DNA from: Cryptomeria japonica
Taxonomy: Eukaryota; Streptophyta; Pinopsida; Cupressales; Cupressaceae
Length of the DNA: 64,000 bases
Assembly: GCF_030272615.1 (NCBI RefSeq)
Contig: NC_081413.1
Span: forward strand, 443,201,038-443,265,037
Direction: 5' to 3'
Part shown: piece after piece, positions 1 to 11,785 of the stretch
Position numbering within the stretch: position 1 is the first letter of the stretch
How the letters are laid out: each line of letters opens with the position of its first letter
Notes under the pieces: generated by a model
Seen by the model: only the letters and a program-made list of their open reading frames with translations
Told to the model about the DNA's origin: nothing
Databases searched by the model: none
Made by a program: the position numbers and the translations under genes

Positions 1-101
1 ATCTAGTTCATGATCAATCAAGTTCAAAACTGGCATCTCCTAGACATCACATATTCTTTGAACCAACGCGCTGCTCGCACATTAATTCAAAGAGGGGCAA
101 A
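1..101 (+). mobile_element. 3' end of an LTR retrotransposon truncated by the window edge
   Basis: This is the last internal stretch of an element that starts before the window. It ends in a purine-rich tract AAAGAGGGGCAAA (89-101) directly before a TG that opens an LTR, which is the expected place for the plus-strand primer. No protein domain can be read from so short a piece. Gypsy is a guess only. Confidence 0.5.
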
Positions 102-1282
102 TGTAATACCCTAAAATTGGTCATCTAAACCATGGGCCCCTAATCTCGACAACATCACCAAGGTCCTAGCCAAAGGCAATTAAATCAATCTTGAGCATAT
201 TATTAATTCTTTAATCATCAAATATCACATGGCAAATCAACTACTCAATATTAATTAAATATTTATTTAATTAATCAAATCATTTCCAATAATATCATTT
301 TGATCAATTATCCCATTTTAATTTATTAAATATCCTTGCATATTTAATTAATTAATAAATTTTCCATTCAATCATGCAAAAAGGATTAATTTATTACAAA
401 AGATGAATTAATTTATTACAAAGAGTTGAATTGAAAATAAAACAAAAAGAATTGAATTGAGAGAGAAATCAAACTTGAGATATTATTTGTTTTTCTAAAT
501 TTAGAACTTGAAATCAGAAAAGCAATTTAATTGAATTATTGAATTATTCTCTAAAATTGGAACTCAAAGCTTTTTAGAAAAAAGAAGTTCAGTTGCATTG
601 AAAAGACCTTTTTCTTGAATAAATCAAATATGTGCATGGAATTATCTATTTTCATCATATATGCATGGAATTAATTTATTATTATTTTCCAATGCATCTT
701 GGACTTCTAATTTGAATGCATTTCAATTAAACTATGATTAGAATCTATCTCAAGGTTAACTGAACATGATTTCTCAATTATTTCAATTAATCCAAAATTA
801 AGCTTTTTCATCATCTCTCTTGTGATTCTCTATAAATTTAGTCTTCAGCTCTCATTTCAATTCACCCCAGAGATTTTTGAGAACACACTTGGAGATTATT
901 ATCACGCTAATTTTGCTCTAGAGTCATTGAAGATTACTGTTCTTTTTAGATTGTTTACATCCATTTTTCATTCATTATTGCTTGCATACATTGTTGCTTG
1001 AATTGATTATTGCTTGAATTATTCATCCATCTTGCATCCATATAGTTAATATCATATAGATTAAATCCTTCATCTTGGTGTAGTCTTGTCATTGGCATTG
1101 CGTATAAAAATCTGAGAGCAATCTTATACTCGCATCTTTTAGAAGCCAATTGGTCACTTTGCTATGGTTTATTACTTATTGATTATTGATTATTAACCAT
1201 GCATATAATGACTTAATTGAAGTGTTGTGCATGCAGCTACAGGTTCACTTTTTCACACACACAATAGGGTTAGGGTATTATA
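102..1282 (+). mobile_element. Probable 3' LTR (about 1.18 kb)
   Basis: The left edge reads TGTAATACCCTAA and the right edge TTAGGGTATTATA. These are inverted copies of one another, with the final CA mutated to TA. A polypurine tract lies immediately upstream and a TATA-like box sits at about 831, placing U3 before it and R/U5 after. The body is AT-rich with no long open frame. Only one LTR is in view, so the partner and target duplication cannot be tested. Confidence 0.55.
831..840 (+). promoter_or_regulatory. Candidate TATA box of the LTR promoter
   Basis: TATAAATTTA follows CTTGTGATTCTC about 730 bp into the LTR. It is followed by a less AT-rich stretch with pyrimidine-rich CTCATTTCAATTCACC, a plausible start region. 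The position is right for a U3/R border, but AT-rich DNA yields such matches by chance. Confidence 0.35.
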
Positions 1283-2640
1283 TGGTTGAATGGTTGCACT
1301 AAATTAGCTTCACTTATATTCCTTTAAAGGCTTGAACTTTCTTCATGCATTCATTCAAAGATTAATTTTTTTAGCAATATCAATCATCTCTTCCAGAATG
1401 TGAAATATTTAACAGCAAATATAATGATCTTAAACCAATCAAATGATTACCTGACTATCTACCAAGCCAGATAGTTATTTGAGATTGGTCCCTTCACTGG
1501 ATTTCATAGTACCATATTGTGAAGGATATGTTGTTTCTGATGCTCCTTGAATATTAAAAGGAAATACAAGTAGACATGCCATTGCACATACATAGAGGCT
1601 TTCATCTTGTTTAAAAAATTAAGGTTTCTAAATATGGACAACTAATCAATGGTGAGATGAGGAAGGTTTTCTTAGAAATAAATATGACAAAATTCTAAAC
1701 ATCCCTACTCAAATTAAGAAACTATCTAGCAGATTGCTCTAAAATAAGTACCAAAATTCTTGCTATATCTTAGTATTTTCAACATAATGTAAACGCCAAA
1801 TGACTGGCTCACGAAAATCTAAATAAAGTGATTTATGTCAGGTTTCGTTTTGTTGCAGATACGCCGGTAGGCATGCATGGCCAATTTTAATGTTTATTCT
1901 AATGCATGCCTACTATCATAGTAGTAGAAACATAAATGAAATTGTGAAATTCATATGATAGAGAGGGAAAGCAATCACTAGTCATGTGAGAAAATGGTGA
2001 AATCATGGTAAGCAACTCACCTCAAGATTGTCTCACAAGTGAAGAACTTATTCAAGGAAAAGCTTAGTGCAACTGGTTTCAATAAATAGGACTTCAAGAA
2101 AAATTTAAATACCAAAAGAAAACTTTCTTATGTGTGTACCCAATTGTCAATATTCATTAGGATTAATGTAATATTTTTTCTATTACCAGATGGGTTTCAT
2201 TTTTCTGAGTATATGGGTATTAATGTTGAAAAGGTAAATTAGGGAAAATAAAGAAGTGTTCAAGGGACACCATATTGCTTAAATAAAACATAATACAAAA
2301 GTCCCTCCTCAGATTAAGCATTTGTCTAGAGAGCTAGCGTTCTTATTAGATCTTAGTGTTTTCAACAAAATGCAAACACCGATTGAGTACCTCATAAAAT
2401 CTAAATAAAGTATTTTTGGGGGGTTGTTTCATTGAGTAGACATGTATGCCAAATTTAATGCTTGTGTTAGAACAAGGGTTTTGAAACAAATTCCAAAGTG
2501 CATGCATGATTAAAATCATAGTTGCAGAAACACAAATGAAGTTGTAAAACCTATACCAGAGAGGGGGAAAGCAATCTCCTCTCAACTGAACAAATGAAAT
2601 TGTAAAACCCGTATGAGAGAGAGGGAAAACAATCACTGAA
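1283..2640. repeat. Degenerate outer part of the arm-A repeat family
   Basis: No gene is visible here. From about 1690 to 2110 the sequence is a diverged copy of the segment from about 2285 to 2690. Both run through a block resembling ATCTTAGTGTTTTCAAC, then AAATCTAAATAAAGT, then GAGAGGGAAAGCAATC. Between 2160 and 2290 lies the segment that reappears inverted at 10425-10474 and 14274-14335, so this is the outer edge of arm A. The first 400 bases (1283-1690) show no recognisable structure. Confidence 0.5.
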
Positions 2641-3560
2641 CAAGTGAGAAAATTATGGAACCATTGCAAACTCACCTCAAGATTCTGCACAAATTGAATA
2701 ATGTAGTCAACAATGCTGATGTCGAGTTATGCATCCTTTTTCTCACAATAAACAAAATGGACACTTTCCAGCTATCGAGTACCAAACACTACCAAACTGC
2801 TATGCTGCCAAGGGTTTTGAAACAAATTCCATGGTACATGCATGATTACAATCATAGTTGTAGAAACACAAATGAAATTGTAAAACCTATACAAGAGAGA
2901 GGGAAATCAATCTCCACTCAAGTGAACAAATGAAATTGTAAAACCCGTATGAGAGAGAGGGAAAGAAATCACCGATCAAGTGAGAAAATGGTGAAACCAT
3001 TGCAAACTCACCTCAAGATTTTGCACAAATTGAATAATGTATTCAACAATGTTGATGTCAAGTTATGCATCCTTCTGCTCATAATAAACAAAATGGACAC
3101 TTCCCAGCTACCAAGTACCAAACGCTGCCAAACTGCTATGCTGCCAAGGGTTTTGAAATAAATTCCACGGTACATGCATGATTACAATAGCAGTTGTAGA
3201 AACCTAAATAAAATTGTAAAACCTATACCAGATAGAGGGAAAGAAATCTCCACTCAAGTGAACAAATAAAATTGTAAAACCTGTATGAGAGAGAGGGAAA
3301 TCAATCACTGATCAAGTGAGTAAATGGTGAAACCATTACAAACTCACCTCAAGGTTCTACACAAATTGAATAATGTAGTCAACAATGTCGATGTCCAGCT
3401 ATGCATCCTTCTGCTCACAATAAACAAAATGGACACTTCCTAGCCACCGAGTACCAAATGGTACCAAAATGCTATGATGCCAATGGAATGGAAGCAAAAT
3501 ATATGAACAATTACAAATGAACAATTCTGCCATTTTTTCCCCTTTGCCACCAATAAAAAA
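2641..3560 (+). repeat. 336-bp tandem repeat array, arm A
   Basis: The landmark CTCACCTCAAG recurs at 2671, 3007 and 3343, an exact 336-bp spacing, and flanking bases match closely across the monomers. Each monomer also holds an internal duplication of about 58 bp built on AATGAAATTGTAAAACC followed by a GAGAGAGAGGGAAA purine run. The short open frames in the array are shared by all monomers and look like by-products of the repeat. The same family occurs inverted at 9172-10474 and in direct orientation at 14336-14900. Confidence 0.85.
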
Positions 3561-3815
3561 ATGCATCCTTATTTTGTTAAAAATAGTTTTAATTTTGAAT
3601 TCTTAATTTTTATAATTAAAATAATAACTTAAGTGTTTTAAGATAAAATATTAATTTGTCTTTAAAAAACATCTTGAAATGCTCTCACCAATTTAAAAAT
3701 GCATGTTTATTTTGTTAAAAATAGTTTCAATTTTCAATTCTTAATAACTTAAATGTTTTAAGATAAAATAATAACTTGTCTTTAAAAAAGTATTGAAACA
3801 CTCTCTATTTTATAT
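3558..3815 (+). repeat. Inner AT-rich segment of arm A (two about 145-bp units)
   Basis: Two consecutive AT-rich units each contain ATTTTGTTAAAAATAGTTT, then TTTTAAGATAAAATA, then a TGTCTTTAAAAAA run (about 3558 and 3702). The same pair appears inverted at 8890-9170 and directly at 14950-15210. It forms the inner flank of each arm next to the microsatellite. Confidence 0.75.
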
Positions 3816-3923
3816 ATGTATGTATGTATGTATATGTATGTATGTGTATGTATGTATATGTATGGATATACATACATATGTGTATATACACATAAAGGTA
3901 TATATATGTATATATACATATAT
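3815..3923. repeat. TATG/TA microsatellite, left part
   Basis: Runs of TATG and TA/CATA alternate purine and pyrimidine over about 110 bp. This continues at 8417-8889 once the inserted element 3924-8416 is removed. Together they form the centre between inverted arms A and B. Confidence 0.85.
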
Positions 3924-4721
3924 TGTCATGCCCAAATTTTAGGGCAAGAATGAAAGTTTTTTTTTTAAAACATAACTTTTAAAAGCATTAAATCGACAAA
4001 TATAAAATGCTACATCATGTTTCATCTTAACTACGTTTAGAGTTAACTAGTTCGAGTAATCAGAATTATTAAAATAAAAGCAGAGCTCTAATGATTAGAT
4101 TTAAGAGTGCCTTCGATCTTCTTGTCAATAATTAAATAATAAATTAAACTAGGTCAACCAAAGGGTCGAGCATAATTGCAAATGCATATTTTCCTATAGC
4201 GTTTATTCACATGCATCTATGTCCAGGAGAGTTAAAAATTTACCCTTTAGCCCATTAAGTTACATTTAGAATTTTAAATTCCCTAGTGGTTTAATTTTCA
4301 AACATCTAAATTCATTTAATTAAAAATCTATAATAATCCATAGATTTCAATTTTATAAATTTTTCAACCCATTTAGATTCACAATTAAATATTAACTGCA
4401 TTAAAATTTAATTCATAATATCTCAATAAAATAAATATTTGACCTCATTAATATTTAATTTATGACATCTCAATATTTTTAAATAAACAAAAAGAATAAA
4501 TATTAATTTCCATTAATATTTATTTCTTAATCTTTTGTTAAATTATAAAGGAATAAACATTAACCCATTTAATATTTGTTTCATAATGTCTCCACCTTTA
4601 TAATTATATATATAATTTACATATTTATATACATTCATATATCTATTTACAACCATATAATAATATTATTATATGATATATACATATATAATATATATAT
4701 GTATATATATATATAATAATA

Positions 4722-4762
<41 letters not shown>

Positions 4763-5300
4763 CTAGGGTATTGCTCATGCAACCCTAACCCCGCCCTTTT
4801 TTTTTAGCTATAAAATAAGCACTCCTATTTTTTTTTTTTTAAACTTATTCTAACAACATATTTTTACCCTAGCCCTACCCGGGCTAGGGTTTCCTCTTTT
4901 TTTTTCTTGCTTTGAATCTTGATTTTTTTTTTTTTGGTAGGACTGATCGAAAACCCTGGAAGCGGTGACCATGGCATGGGAGGGGGTGATGTTAGGGGGA
5001 TGGCGTGGCCGTAGCTCCCACTGTGCAATGCATAGTGGGCTCGACCCCGCCGACCACTATGCAATGCACAGTGGGAGGCGCCATGGCATGGGAGGGGGTG
5101 ATGTTAGGGGGGCGGCATGGCCGTAGCTCCCATCATGCAATGCACAGTGGGTTCGACCTTGGCCAACCCCTCCCCGGTAAGGCATGAAATAAAACTTTTA
5201 AAAAAATAGTTTGTTTAATATTATTTTTTGTTTTATTAAAATATAATATATATATATATATATAATATACCTTTTAGTATAGATTTTTTTTGATATATAT

Positions 5301-5339
<39 letters not shown>

Positions 5340-8300
5340 GTATATTTTATTTGCATAGAGGATTAAAAAAAAGAATAATTATTGATACTGCTATTTTTAA
5401 ACATTTTTTAATTTTATTTATTTAATGAATCTAAGCAGCAGCTATGTAAATGACTGAGTTAAATAAATTCAACCAACAATATTATTGTTCTGGATTATAA
5501 TTAAACAAAACTATACTAGATTTTGTATTCATTTTTTGAAATTAAATAATCGATAGAATTCATTACTTTTACCAGCAACTTAGTTAAGCAAAGAATTTAT
5601 TGAAATAACTATAGGATAATTTATAAATTCTTAAGACCTTATTTGCTGCAAGTAATTTAAATGACCAAATGTATTAAGATAAATTTTACATGCATCTACA
5701 TTGATGATTCCATAGTTTTTTTTTTTTTTATGTGCACGCTAAACTAATTCTTTATCTTCCTATTTCATTTCTTAAAGATAAAAGAATAAATTTAACTCCT
5801 TTCTTTTCAAGAAATATTAAATACTCTACAAGAATTAATCTCAAACTTTAGGACTAGAACTTAGAAATAAACCTTTCTTTTTTTTTCTTTTCTACAATAA
5901 GAAAATGATAGAAATAAACAATTACAACCAACAACATTATTATGCATAAGGATATAAGTTGAGATTTTAATTCTAAATAACTCGCATGCAAGCAATAACA
6001 TTATAAGATTAATGCAACTGATATCTAACGAAATCTTTTCATTTATGCAATAATCAAATTAACCAAGATAACGCATTTATTTAAACAAATTTGGCATACA
6101 ATATAGCTAATATTACAAAATGGGTGAAATACCCAAACTAATCCCTCTTTTCTGTTATATGGGGACTTTAAACCAAAATAAATACATGCTTTTCCAAATC
6201 ATACTACATATAGTGTTCCTTTACAACTTTGCAACTTAAAATATCAATATTTTATTTCTCAATCTTTTTTGCAATTGATTATAACCAGCCACTTCTACTT
6301 GCCCTTTTTCTCTCCTTTCAACAACCTACATTAAATCAAAAACTGTGACCATGGAGTGCTCACCTCCCAGCCTAGGCTAACTGGTAGCCACCCCCGAGCT
6401 CAGAGAACCAAGCCCTAGATAGGTAACACACATGCAAACACAAAATACAAAGGAATACACAAACTCAAACACAATCCCAACCCAGGCTACACTGCACCAC
6501 ACATTGGTGATGTCCTTTCAATGGTGGTAGTGGACCAAGTACCCTGAGGAGACTGCAAGTATGGTAAAACATATAGCCACCTCATGGCAAACCAATTACA
6601 TCAAGTGTAACAACCCCACATTCTTTATGCCCCCCAAGGCATTCATGCCTTATTTCCCTCCTTATGACCCCCAATGCATAAACAAGCCATGCAGCAAGGG
6701 TCACATAAAATCCCTTGTGATCACTCTCATAACGAGAGCCTCTCACTCGAGGGCTATCACTTCTACCACCCACAAGACCATCCTCTCTCCCAAGAGTAGG
6801 AGGTCTTGATTACTACCAAAACACATACATTGCATAAGCACAAAACACCAAATAAATTTCCAAGAAATACATGCACGAAAATCAGTCTTTTTTTCCACAG
6901 GCATTTTTCTTTAAAAACAACATACAATAAGAAAACATTACAAGAAAGTAGAACCAATGTTAAACTACCCAAAGGTATGCTAGTTTTGTTGAGGATGAGC
7001 AACCCAACTCCACAAGTCTTCTCTTTCTACCCTTAGCCAAAATTCTAAATCCCAAATCTATCTTTTTCTTTTTCAAAATTCTTTTGTCTCCAAAAATGGA
7101 GAGTGGGTGATTACCCCCAAAATCTCTCTTTCTTGCTTAAGAAGACACTAGTGTGAGTTCTCTCAAGTTTCTAAAATGAAAAGGAAAGTAAGGTAAAATG
7201 GGAAAGGGAACTTTCATTCAAAAAGGAAGGTTAACAACTTAGTTCAAGCCTTCTAATTTCCATTTTCGCACAACTTAGAAAAGTCACTTTTTAGGGTGTC
7301 TAAATGGTCCCATGGGAGTAGAAACATGCCTAAAATTACTCCTAACCCTTAGGTATGCCTTATGGGCTTTAGGAAACCCTAATAAACTACCCCTAGGAGT
7401 CCATTTAGCCCTTTTTAAACCCCTCTGAAGTTTATTTTCGGGTCAAACCTAAGTTGACCATCCCAAAGATTCCTTACCCAAGGCATATATGGAATCATGT
7501 TTAATTAATTGAAAAAGCTATAGTTAAATGATTCCCTCCAAGAGACAAATTTAAAAACTCAAACATAAATCAACACGTGTAAAGTGACACAAAGAAAATA
7601 CTTTTACAAAATTACACATGAAATCTTGTCTCTTGTTGGATTTAAATAAAACAAATAAATAACATTTAACACACATGCATCATATACTATTACGAATAAA
7701 ATATGACACAAACAGGGTGTTGTCTCTCCAAATAGACAAACCCTGGTTTTACGAACATACATAGGTCTAGGTTTGGTTCTTCATAATATTTCCATGGTCA
7801 CATGGATACCTTTTCCAGCGCCACTCAAATACACATTAGTAATTTCCAATAATCTCACATAATATTAAACACATGAATTAGAATACACATCAAACACATT
7901 GCATACAATTTACATTTGAACAATTCAATATATCTCATATCCAAATAAATCCACATAAGAAATTATCATAATTCTCATAATTTTGGTCCACACATAAAAC
8001 ATTCATCTTAATTTTATCATCATAATAAAGTCCTACAAATCCAATAATGACATACATCATCTCCAATTTATCCTATTCTAGAATCATATAGAGTTCTATA
8101 TCATGAAGCATATAAATGAAGCATCAACATTCATCAATGTTATCCAGTCATGGAATCATATAAGTTCTACATCCAGACATAGCTGACATACGTTAAATCA
8201 AGATTATCCAATCAATGGATCTTTTAGGATTTCAAATTCATAACACATCAAAATGTACACCACAAGGTGCAATAACTCTATAACTTGGTTCAATTACTTT

Positions 8301-8416
8301 TCTCACCAATCTATCTGTCTAACACAGTCCATTCTATTGAATTAAAAAGCATTTATTAATAAGGTCAAACATGGTCAACTAAGTTAATCAAATCTTAGTT
8401 TGGGGAAGGCCTTACA
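3924..8416 (+). mobile_element. Solo-LTR-like insertion, family 1 copy 1 (4.5 kb)
   Basis: It begins TGTCATGCCC and ends GGCCTTACA, with TATAT on both sides as a candidate 5-bp target duplication. That match is weak evidence because the flank is a TA microsatellite. A diverged collinear copy lies at 10475-14268. Shared landmarks include CACCTCCCAGCCTAGGC (6363 and 12375), a block at 6620-6800/12640-12830 and one at 7690-7790/13710-13810. No internal direct repeat, primer site or retroelement domain is seen, so I read it as one very long LTR left by recombination. A large non-autonomous element without visible LTRs is the alternative. A GC-rich island with palindromes sits at 4969-5170. Confidence 0.6.
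4969..5159. repeat. GC-rich palindrome island in family 1 copy 1
   Basis: Three imperfect 21-bp palindromes of the form CCACTGTG-N5-CATAGTGG lie at 5018-5038, 5054-5074 and 5130-5150. They sit within a 112-bp direct duplication whose units start at 4969 and 5081 (CCATGGCATGGG...). The island is strikingly GC-rich against AT-rich surroundings and occupies the place of the six-palindrome array in copy 2. Confidence 0.75.
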
Positions 8417-8582
8417 TATATGTACATATACATACATACATACATATATACATACATACATACATATATATATATACATATATATATATATATGCATATA
8501 TATATGTATGTATGTATAGATATATGTATAGACATATGTATATATATATATGTGTGTGCGTGTGTGTGTGTATGTATGTATG

Positions 8583-8613
<31 letters not shown>

Positions 8614-8889
8614 GTATATATACACATATATACATACACACACACACACGCACACACATATATATATGCATATACACACACATATAGATATACATATAAA
8701 CATATATGTATATATATATGTGTGTGTGTGTGTGTATATATATGTGTATATATATGTGTGTGTGTGTGTATGTATATATATGTATAAATATACCTATATG
8801 TGTATATATACATATATATACATATACATATATGTATGTATATACATACATATACATACATACATATATATGCATACATACATATGTAA
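8417..8889. repeat. TA/TG/CATA microsatellite, right part
   Basis: About 470 bp of alternating TATA, TGTG, CATA and TATG runs. Several long overlapping open frames on both strands here encode only Tyr, Ile, His, Met, Val, Cys and Thr repeats and are artefacts of the low-complexity DNA. It is the continuation of the tract interrupted at 3924. Confidence 0.9.
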
Positions 8890-10474
8890 AAGAGAGAGCG
8901 TTTCAATACTTTTTTAAAGACAAGTTAATATTTTATCTTAAAACATTTAAGTTATTTATTTTAATTATAAAAATTAAGAATTGAAAATTGAAACTATTTT
9001 TAACAAAATAAACATGCATTTTTTAATTGGCGAGAGCATTTCAAGACGTTTTTTAAAGACAAATTAATATTTTAACTTAAAACACTTAAGTTATTACTTT
9101 AATTATAAAAATTAAGAATTAAAAATTAAAAATATTTTTAACAAAAGAAACATGCATTTTTATATTGGTGACAAAGGGGAAAAAATTGCAGAATTGTTCA
9201 TTTGCAATTGTTCATATATTTTGCTTCCATTCCATTGGCAGCATAGCAGTTTGGTAGCATTTGGTACTCGGTAGCTAGGAAGTGTCCATTTTGTTTATTG
9301 TGAACAGAAGGATGCATAGCTGGACATCAGCATTGTTGGCTACATTATACAATTTGTGCAGAATCTTGAGGTGAGTTTACAATGGTTTCACCATTTTCTC
9401 ACTTGATCGGTGATTGCTTTCCCTCTCTCTCATACAGGTTTTACAATTTTATTTGTTCACTTGAGTGGATATTTATTTCCCTTTGTCTGGTATAGGTTTT
9501 ACATTTTTATTTGTGTTTTTGCAACTGCTATTGTAATCATTCATATACTGTGGAATTTGTTTCAAAACCCTTGGCAACATAGCAGTTTGGTAGCATTTGG
9601 TACTCAGTAGCTGGGAAGTGTCCATTTTGTTTATTCTGAGTAGAAGGATGCATAACTTGACATCAACATTGTTGAATATATTATTCAATTTGTGCAGAAT
9701 CTTGAGGTGAATTTACAATGGTTTCACCATTTTCTCACGTGATCAGTAATTGCTTTCCCTCTCTCTCATACGATTTTTACAATTTCATTTGTTCACTCGA
9801 GTGGAGATTGATTTCCCTCTCTCTCATATAGGTTTTATAATTTCATTTGTGTTTTTGCAACTATGATTGTGTTCATGCATGTACCATGGAATTTGTTTCA
9901 AAACCCTTGGCAGCATAGCAGTTTAGTAGTGTTTGGTACTCGGTAGCTAGGAAGTGTCCATTTTGTTTATTGTGAGAAAAAGGATGCATAACTGGACATC
10001 AGCATTGTTGACTACATTATTCAATTTGTGCAGAATCTTGAGGTGAGTTTGCAGTGGTTTCACAATTTTCTCTCTTGATCGGTGATTTTTTTCCCTCTCT
10101 CTCATATGGGTTCTACAATTTCATTTGTTCAGTTGAGCGGAGATTGCTTTCCCCCTCTCTGGTATAGGTTTTACAACTTCATTTGTGTTTCTGCAACTGT
10201 GATTTTAATCATGCATGTACTTTGGAATTTGTTTCAAAACCCTTGTTCTAACACAAGCATTAAATTTGACATTCATGTCTACTCAATGAAAAAACCCCCA
10301 AAAAAGTTACTTTATTTATATTTAATGAGGTACTCAATTGGTGTTTGCATTTTGTTGAAAACACTAAGATCTAACAAGAATGCTAGCTTGCTAGACAAAT
10401 TTTGAATCTAAGGAGGGACTTTTGTATTATGTTTTATTTAAACAATAGGGTCTTCCCTAAACACTTCTTTGTTT
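8886..10474 (-). repeat. Arm B: inverted copy of arm A
   Basis: Read on the minus strand this repeats arm A from the microsatellite edge outward. It has the AT-rich unit pair (8890-9170) and then the 336-bp monomers, with CTTGAGGTGA landmarks at 9364, 9701 and 10035 (337 and 334 bp apart). The outer segment ends at 10474, where a family 1 element is inserted, and resumes at 14269-14335. No coding capacity is credible. Confidence 0.85.
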
Positions 10475-11744
10475 TGTCATGCCCAAAATTTAGGGCAAAA
10501 ACGGAACAAATTTTTTTTTAAAAGATACTAATTTAATTAACAAGTTCACTCTTGCGACACACGTTAATGAAATTTTTCCGTTATTAAATTCGAGCTAATT
10601 CTGAAACGAACTAAGCATCGATAAATTGTTAAATTTTAATTGCGGAAAACCTACTGGTTAAATTCTATCTTCAAGAGATACTTAGACAATAGGTTTATTA
10701 AATTAATCAAACTAAAGGAAATAGGAGAGGTATTTTAATTTATCCTCCATTATGACTATATAGTCTTTTCAATTCTTTTATATTTCTCTTTATAATTTAT
10801 CCCAAATTAAAATCAGGATTATATAAATATATACATATATACTTATTTGGATATGCATATATTTATATATTTATTATTTAAATTACTTATTCAAAATACT
10901 CAAAAATTCATATATATACATATATTTATATACCCATATATATATATGGATACATATATATATTTTATATATTTTGCATAAATGTCAAATATTTTAATTC
11001 TAAATTTACAAACCATTATATCTTCCTAAATATTGTTTCATATTTCCCCCAACCCTAATTAGGGTTCTAATCTCCCCACTTATATATTATCTAACCTAAT
11101 TAACTTATTTATTTTTAATAACAACTTGCCCTAGCCCCATTCGGCTAGGGTTTTAAACCATTTTTTTTTTTTAACAGTCAATATTTTTGGCTGGGCCGAA
11201 ACCCTTGGCAGTCATGGAACCATTTTATCGCAGGTCACGGAGGAAGGAAAGGCAGGCTTGGCCGCGCGCGCCACTATGTGAGCGCACAGTGGGCGCCGTG
11301 GCACCACTGTGTGCCCACACAGTGGGCGCCGCTGGCGGCTCCCCACTGTGTGGCCACACAGTGGCAGCCGTGGCCGTCCACTATGTGCCCACACAGTGGG
11401 AGCCGCAAGCGGCTCCACTGTGTGTGCACACAGTGGGCACCACGTGGTCGTCCACTGTGCGTACACACAGTGGAGTCCGCGGGGACCCAAAACATTATTT
11501 TATTTTTTTTAAATTTAAAAAAAATATATATATATAATATATAAAAATATATATATATATATATATATAAATATATATATTTATATATATATATATATAT
11601 TTTTTGATATTTACATAACTTAAATAAGCATAGTTAAAAAGGATGAAATTTATTTCAATATAAATATATATAATTTTTTAAAAAAGAATTTACATGCAAA
11701 ATTTTTAAGCTAATTTAATAAAGGGAAAAACATTAAGTTAAATC

Positions 11745-11785
<41 letters not shown>

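Noticed and set aside
2655-3161. Repeated short frames in the 336-bp array as a repeated peptide gene
   Set aside because: Frames differ in length and end at different stops between monomers, and the inverted arm has its own unrelated frames.
3815-3923. CRISPR-like or satellite centromere array
   Set aside because: Simple alternating dinucleotide and tetranucleotide runs with no spacer structure. The window is plant nuclear DNA.
8384-8917. Six overlapping frames of 90-165 codons on both strands
   Set aside because: They encode only Tyr/Ile/His/Met/Val/Cys/Thr repeats from an alternating TA/TG microsatellite. The same holds at 15194-15569 and 18962-19313.
11187-11544. Cys/His-rich frames on both strands that could pass for zinc-finger repeats
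   Set aside because: The CxHxxTVxA-type periodicity comes from the CCACTGTG palindromes, and similar proteins appear in all frames of both strands.
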